This document shows, in pieces, positions 58,401 to 64,000 of a stretch of DNA of 64,000 nucleotides (positions within the stretch are counted from its first letter, which is position 1; the number at the start of each line of letters is the position of its first letter). Source of the DNA: Hydractinia symbiolongicarpus (lineage: Eukaryota > Cnidaria > Hydrozoa > Anthoathecata > Hydractiniidae); assembly GCF_029227915.1 (NCBI RefSeq), contig NC_079875.1:13575001-13639000 (forward strand). Reading direction: 5' to 3'. The notes under the pieces were generated by a model. The model did no database searches, was not told the origin of the DNA, and worked only from the letters and a program-made list of their open reading frames with translations. Both the position numbers and the translations under genes were made by a program.

Positions 58401-60335
58401 CTAGCTATTTAAGTTCTATTATTATTCCAGCTCAGTCAGTAGTTTTATGCTAGCTAGCCTTAGGTGTAAGTGAGAATAAGAAAGGGTTCGTTACATGTAA
58501 AAAATAGTTAGCCTTTCTTCCTTTTCTTGAACAATACGATATAGCTTTAGATTAACGAAAGTTTGAGTTTTAACAAACAACAAACACTCCTTCGCCGTGC
58601 TATAAACAAGTTGTCTCGCTTACTAAAAAATGTACTAGAGAATGACCATATTAAATTGCTGGGTTACTGTGATCCTTTGGACGAAATTTTAATATTTCCA
58701 TAGTAACCATGATAATTTGGATGTATAGGGACGAAATCCTATATACTCTCCACCGTACTTACTTTTCCTTTATATTTGGCTTATATAATGAGGAAATAGG
58801 CTCCGCTACGCTCCGTGCGCTGACGCGCACTCCGCTTCTCTCCGCAAAAAAAACCTACACACACAATGCGTCCACTTTAAAGTTAGAAAATAAAGAGTTT
58901 TTGAAAAATTTACTCCATATTTATAAAGAGCTTTTCATTTAAACGGCGTGTTTATCCACAAACCATAATGGATACCCTAAAAATGCGGAACTTTAATTGG
59001 TTAAAAAGTATCACGTGTTATTTGCTGACCTGGAGAATTTTTATAAGGGAATAGTATACAATGCGATTAGCCATAACCCGCCAAAAAACAGTTTTATAAG
59101 TTCAATCTGGCATAAGTTTGGCTGTTTTTTATTGTTTTTTAGCGTGTTTTTTTTTTCTTTTTTTTTTTTTTAACAAGCCACATAAACACAGATTTTGTGT
59201 ATGAACCTCACAAAAAATGGAAAACCTGCAGCTAATGTGCGAAAATCTAAGGGTCAGATTTTTAAACTCGGGCCAAGTGTAGAGAAGAAGTGGCGAGAAG
59301 GAGTTTTTGAATCATCAAATAGAGAAATTCTTTTTAAAAAATAAGTGACCGATAGGGAGCAGCGTATTTTTCACTTTGTTCATTTTATGCGTTGTGCCCT
59401 CGATATAAAGAAAGCAAAAGGGGCCCTGATGACAACAAGGTTGGATAAGTTCCTTATCTCAAAAAACTACGAGCCTGAAATCAACGTCGGATCGTATTTA
59501 AGAATGTCTTGGTCAATGTTTACTTTGACTAAGACATCCTTAAAAATGCTTCGTTACGCCCGCAAAGAGATCTGAGGGAATTCGCCTGCCCTATTTGTCG
59601 CTTGGCTCACAAAAGTCGGCTACCTATAATCTAGGAGCTATAGTATAGATTTTATCTGTTATTCTTTTAGGTACTAAGGCACAATCACTCTTCATAAATC
59701 TGAAAAAAAAGTATCAGAGAAAAAAGCGAGAACTAAAGGAAAGCCAGTCAGGCCCGTCCGAAGCTGTCGCCAGGGCTGAAAAAGCTTTGCGCCCCTACGA
59801 ATTTTTAAATTGGCTCGACGATTTTTTTCTCACACGGCAAGGTAGAAGAACTATGGATGCTGAAGAAAGTGACGGAGAAAGTTATGCATGCTGGGAGAAT
59901 TGCAATGCAGCGTATATGCCACGTGAAATACACAAACAGGAACCAGACGATGTTTCATCCAGCGATGATTCTCACAAAATTAGCAAAACCTTTAAAAAAG
60001 TTCAAAAGAGAAAAAGAGCAGAAGTATTTCATACAGATGGCAATGAGGTTTTGATAATGAATGACTTTCATAAAAAGCGCGCGAAAAATTTTTTGGAAGA
60101 AAACAAGGAAGATTTATTTTGCAGGTCCTTAGCGGCTGATTTAAAAGATCTGCCGCCTTATGAAAGGTGTATTGCAAAGAACGAAATAAGCAATGTCGTT
60201 TTCAAATACCAAATGGCATTTATGAGCACACAACACTCGACGCGTAACGCGCGCTTTGAAGTTTCACATTTAAACACTAATCGATCAAGAAGCATGGTCT
60301 CATCTCCATTCAATTCCGATTCCGTGAACAATTGA
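55467..60335 (+). CDS. MADF-BESS domain protein (Adf-1-like transcription factor)
   Basis: Two exons, 55467-55626 (ends AAAATG|GTAAAC, phase 1) and 59671-60335 (after TATTCTTTTAG), give a 274-residue protein. The N-terminal MADF domain (about 10-105) is split by the intron. It contains NEEQMLAEIVKMYPVLYDKQ, WEDVAKALNF and, in exon 2, FINLKKKYQRKKRELKES and LNWLDDFF. A low-complexity acidic and basic linker with a KKVQKRKRAE nuclear-localisation-like run follows. The BESS motif is at about 200-235 (DLFCRSLAADLKDLPPYER, IAKNEISNVVF). MADF binds DNA and BESS mediates protein contacts in this family, so it is probably a sequence-specific nuclear regulator. The start is the first ATG before the MADF helix. 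The 4-kb intron is filled with repeats and a minisatellite. Confidence 0.85.
55865..56090 (+). repeat. Degenerate GGCAAGGAAA-type minisatellite
   Basis: About 220 bases of purine-rich, G-rich sequence built from variants of GGCAAGGAAAGG and GGCA, in sharp contrast to the AT-rich surroundings. It sits 240 bases into the MADF-BESS intron. The minus-strand open frames across it (Pro/Leu/Cys-rich) are artefacts. Confidence 0.85.
56623..56690 (-). tRNA. tRNA-like sequence, probably a pseudogene or SINE head
   Basis: On the minus strand, GCCCTGC at the 5' end pairs with ACAGGGC at the 3' end (six of seven pairs). A GTC/GAC D stem is present, and the T arm CCAGG TTCGAAT CCTGG is perfect. The anticodon arm is irregular: CTCA TGCAAA TGAG has a 6-nt loop instead of 7. 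Total length is only 68, so a functional tRNA is doubtful. Internal A and B boxes (TGGTCTAATGG and GGTTCGAATCC) are well kept and could drive Pol III, as in tRNA-derived SINEs. Confidence 0.5.
56790..58220 (+). repeat. Interspersed repeat block, with a duplicated module
   Basis: This carries the CAGGTGGAGCGCCTTAGTAC module (about 56870-56890) and then two copies of a unit of about 320 bp at 57148-57485 and 57903-58212. Both have AAACACAGGTAA.AGCTTGT, GGCTGAGTGATT.GTACAG, CCTAACTT.GGTTCAAA-type and TTTTGTAACATTTAAAAATA segments. The family is the one seen at 3-12 kb. The block lies inside the MADF-BESS intron. Confidence 0.6.
58221..59670. other. Remainder of the MADF-BESS intron
   Basis: Contains AGCTAGCT-rich stretches (about 58270-58460) and a T-rich run (59146-59174). 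A 76-codon frame at 59345-59575 (MTDREQRIFHFVHFMRC...) has protein-like composition but no recognised domain or splice sites; it may be a relic. Confidence 0.4.
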
Positions 60336-63300
60336 TATGTTCAGCCGTTCTTCGTCTTTCGGACAGTTCCATAAACTGTGGTTTACCAGTTCGTATGTTT
60401 TTAAAAAGGTATTATTTACAGTAACGCGACATCCTTTTTACCAGTAATTGTCTTTACAGCTAGTCTTCCGAAAGAAGGGTGCTTTAAAACCATATAAAGT
60501 TTTGATATTTCACAACTCTTCTGACCGACATAAAAGCGCTAGATTGCAATCACTTCTATTGATCAGATCTCATGCATAACAAGATCCTTGTCCCAGACGA
60601 TTGCGAAACCCCAGTCCCAGACACTTGCGAGACCCTTGTCCCAAGTCCTGGCGAGAAAAGATGGCGAGAAAAATTTCTGTTACTGATGCACAAGTTTTGC
60701 ATTCTGTTTGGCTACTACACGCTTAACAGTTTTTTCTCTCAAGGAGTCCGTTGTAAGTTTGAAAATGGCGCCAAAAGAGGTGTGCTAAATGGCACACATT
60801 TTTCTAAGAAGTTTAAATTGAAAATTCCTAAAACCTGGTCTCTGTTATTAGCCCTGCCAATTCATATCTAATTTTTGATAGATTTTTAATTTTTTTTTCG
60901 AGTTAGCAGTTGAATGAAAGTATCCATAATCACTGCCTCCACTTTCTTAAAAGTGTGTTTTGTATAAAAAAAGACGTGTGTACAACAACGTCCATCTACA
61001 TATTTTCAGATTGGAACTCTTGATTTTATACAACACTTTTTACAAATTATAGGACAGGATAACAACAAAGTTTAAATTGTTTTGTGGATGACACATTTAA
61101 TCGTGAATACATTCGAAATGGTATTTTTACAGATGGATTTTTTTACAGATTCCGTAAAAATTAATTATCAATACGGAATTTAAGACAATGAACACATGAA
61201 ATGTATTGTCCATTTCTACCAGTATGCGACGTTATGCAACCTCTTGTTCAATTTCAGTTGTACTCAAAAACACGTAGAATGTATAAGAAAAGACGCAAAA
61301 CATTTTACAGAATATGGGTTTTGCATCTTTTATGTTGACTGCGAGTATACTTGGTATATTTTCAACTAAGCGCATAGAGTTATTGTGGGCCATCGTTTTT
61401 GTTCCCGGAGAAAATAGACTTTTAATTATTCTAATAGAGGCGATTTTTGTGAAATTTTACATTTTTTTGCCCCGATTAGTTTTGCAAGAACAGACAGTTA
61501 TTGCTTTTTTAAAAAGATTGGGGTTTTGTAACTTTCACGCATTTTTAAATTAATTGCTGCGTGACTGTATTACATGGACAGGGTAACGACAGGCTATTGT
61601 TGCCTGTGCATTTTATTTGAAACAAAACTGCGAAAATATATCTTTTATAAAGGACATTGCGCAGTCAAGAGAGTGCTCTTGTAAGCGCAAAACAGGATTT
61701 GCGACATGGTTCACCAATACTAACCGCTCCATCTGGTGTCGTTCACGGTAAATTTTTAGATTTTTACTCGAACTTATTGCGCGAAATAAAAAACGCCTTG
61801 CGAATGTGTGGTATGACGGGGTAATGACAGGATGTGGATAATATATTCATTATGAAAGAAATTCCGAAATTTCAAATCGTTATAGATGCTGCAATGAATG
61901 TTTGTCACGTCATACACCAGTACTAAAACAATTCGTTGTAGTTCGACGCAGGTTACCTGTAATTAGCGCTTAACACACCGTACGAATTTCCTTATCTCAG
62001 CTGGTCTGTTTATATTCTTCAATACGTATTTCAATACTAAAAAACTATGGATATTAAACATTTTATTTCCGAAGAGCACGATACCGTTTAATTAAAATCA
62101 TGCCTTTTGTTTACGACCTTCATAACGCGAATTTGTAAAATAACGGTGGATGCTATGGATCCAAAATGTAATCCACAAGGTATTCCCTACCATGTTGCCT
62201 GTCTAATGCCATGCGCATTCTCGTGGAAGTTTCTGAGAGGTGTTGATTTTTCCACGGACTTACTACTAGTGGAAAGAAAGGTGACGGGGGTTTGCTGTTA
62301 TTGTAGTTGTGAAGAAACAAACGCAACCAGTTGATTCACACAGAATTGTAGGAGAATTTACACCCTGTACTTTTTTTGTTATATGACATAATTCAGTGTC
62401 AGGTTGTTCTCACTATAAAAAACGATAATTTGAGTCTTAGGCTACGACGACATTATTTTCTTATAAAGCTAACTAATATGAACAAAGATATGTTGGTCAC
62501 TTTATACGTCGAAATAAAAAAATGACGGAACAAATATCTTTCTTGGATATAATAAGCATTTGTTTTCCCTCAACTTTCGGCAAAACCCGAAGCTTGTGTT
62601 CTTATCAAATCAAAGTCGTGCAATTAGTTGGTGTGACCATTCGTACATGGTATAATATTCTTTTTTGGTTCGGTCTATTTTGTGATGTAAAAAAAAGGAA
62701 ACCCGGGCTTGAAATTGTATAGATGCTGGAGTTAATTTAAAACATATAATAGAGAAAATCTTTATATTAAAACAGAACTGACATGTTGCTAATGACTACT
62801 TTTACGAATTAAGATAGAAATCTTATGAAACAAAAATCTGGTTATATTTCCTACTTTTGTAAACATAAAACGTTAGCAATAAGACAAGTTTGGATTCTGA
62901 GTTATTCTTCGTAAGTTGATTATTTTCTTTTTAAAGGGGTTTTTAGTGCAATTTTTCTCTCTGAAAGTAAAACGAGCCCCATGTCTTGGATAATGGATTT
63001 TTATACGTCATACCGCGTTTTTGCAACATAAAAAATAAATAAAATAAATAAGTAAATGTAGCAAAGAAGGGAATGATTATGCATTCTCACGCCCTTAAAA
63101 CTTAATTTTCTCTATATAAAATTCTGTGCATGTGAGAGAGCCCTCCCTTCTTGTAACACTTTAAGGACAGAACGGTTTTTAAGACCTCTTTTTACAATCA
63201 ACAAATATTCATTCCAAATTTGAGCTATGATTTAAACCTGAACACAAAATGGTTCACTTTGAGTAATGTTTTGGCGGTTCAACTATGGCACTGTTCTTTC

Positions 63301-63657
63301 TTGACTTTGCCCGGATATCCCCTAACCTCTTTTCGAACTAGCTCCTAAATTTCCTACACTAGGCTTATTATATTTGGGAAGAATATCGCTAGCCAGAAAC
63401 TTTCCACGGATCGTGCGATTGTGGAACGTTTACGCTAAAGTTATTTTTTGAAAGTGCAGATAATTCTTGACTCGCAAAAAAAAGTTCCACTAATTTTTTT
63501 CTATTCTTTTTTTGTTGTGATCAAAAGGTTTCCCAAAAGACTCGTTTAGCTGCATTTGGATTTCCTTAATAAAAAATGCAAGCATGAGAACATAGAAATC
63601 ATGGTCTCTCGCGATAGTTCATACCTTAATTTCGAAATGACGTTATGTTTTTAGAAA
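60336..63657. other. Intergenic, with reversed repeat fragments
   Basis: Presumed 3' UTR of the MADF-BESS gene, then DNA with reversed modules of the interspersed repeat: GGGTAACGACAGGC at about 61578, CCAATACTAACCGCTC at 61712, and ACACCAGTACTAAA near 61914. A short run of near-identical CCAGAC..TTGCGA.ACC units occurs at 60593-60650. Open frames here are under 100 codons with no domains. Confidence 0.45.
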
Positions 63658-64000
63658 ATGTGGGCGATATTGTTACTCATTGCTTCTCCAGAAGTATTGG
63701 CAAATTGCCCACAAAATTGTGTGTGTAATAACACAGAAGTTGTGTGTGAAAACTTGCAGAAACTTCCAGTAAGCCTACCAAAGAACATTAAAAGTTTTAC
63801 GAGCCGTTCAAATCTTTTTACAACTGTTCCTGCTGGTTACTTTACGAGATCACAATACCCCGATCTACGAAGTATTTCATTCATCCAAGGTAAAATTAAG
63901 AAGATCGAAAAAAATGCATTTAAATCCTTGGTAACCAACATCACCATCAAACAAAATAATTTAACATCAATCGATTCTGAAGTATTTAACGCACTTTCTT
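63658..64000 (+). CDS. Secreted or membrane leucine-rich repeat protein, N-terminal part
   Basis: An ATG at 63658, preceded by an in-frame TAG at 63652, opens a frame that runs off the right edge (114 residues visible). Residues 1-16 form a signal peptide (MWAILLLIASPEVLA). An LRR N-terminal cysteine cap follows: CPQNCVCNNTEVVC (17-30), then ENLQKLPVSLPKNIKS. At least two LRR units come next, with LRSISFIQGKIKKIEKNAF and ITIKQNNLTSIDSEVFNAL. Such proteins act at the cell surface in adhesion, guidance or recognition; the C-terminal part needed to tell these apart is outside the window. A TTTTTAG just before the ATG may be a splice acceptor of a 5' UTR exon. Confidence 0.85.
   Translation, partial: MWAILLLIASPEVLANCPQNCVCNNTEVVCENLQKLPVSLPKNIKSFTSRSNLFTTVPAGYFTRSQYPDLRSISFIQGKIKKIEKNAFKSLVTNITIKQNNLTSIDSEVFNALS

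Noticed and set aside
60572-60871. 99-codon plus frame with repeated CET.VP units
   Set aside because: The repeats come from a short tandem DNA repeat; nothing else supports coding.
1-64000. CRISPR arrays, operons, phage or bacterial elements
   Set aside because: No regularly spaced direct repeats, no ribosome-binding-site-led tandem genes; splice junctions show a eukaryotic genome.

Overview
The window is AT-rich animal DNA. Introns follow the GT-AG rule, genes are widely spaced, and relics of non-LTR retrotransposons and DNA transposons fill much of the rest. The gene set (a SAXO5/TEX45 axonemal protein, a CYP2-clan P450, a MADF-BESS factor, an LRR protein, a Myb/SANT-like relic) and the LINE types suggest an early-branching metazoan, most likely a cnidarian and perhaps a hydrozoan. 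That assignment is inference from family types, not from a diagnostic marker.

Layout. 1-12 kb is a nest of mobile DNA: an eroded LINE (1-3183), copies of one interspersed repeat family in both orientations, a second LINE (5746-7275) inserted into such a copy, a long TTC microsatellite and a retroposed LINE tail ending in poly(A). 13.67-16.68 kb holds a plus-strand multi-exon gene of unknown function whose exon phases fit together. 21.5-25.2 kb holds a minus-strand gene broken by three frameshifts and a stop. 29.1-32.0 kb holds a complete four-exon minus-strand P450 (500 residues), followed upstream by a 449-bp MITE flanked by TTA. 38.5-45.5 kb is again mobile DNA: a third LINE, a probable DNA-transposase tail, a 223-bp tandem duplication, a pyrimidine-rich tract and a LINE-type reverse transcriptase of a different lineage. 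47.1-52.1 kb is a seven-exon SAXO5/TEX45 orthologue (473 residues, minus strand). 53-60.3 kb holds a Myb/SANT-like pseudogene, a palindromic repeat cluster and a two-exon MADF-BESS gene (274 residues) with a 4-kb repeat-filled intron. At the right edge an LRR protein begins and runs off the window.

The host genes do not form one pathway and nothing suggests an operon. Their functions (axoneme, oxidative metabolism, transcription, cell surface) are unrelated. The most unusual material is structural: a shared element at about 23.8 and 54.7 kb that forms a perfect 46-bp palindrome and carries degraded hammerhead-ribozyme-like boxes, a perfect 22-bp hairpin in a P450 intron, and a repeat family whose internal modules recur in both orientations. 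I see no clear evidence of a wholly new biological system. The best candidates for undescribed biology are the unidentified gene at 13.67-16.68 kb and the broken gene at 21.5-25.2 kb.
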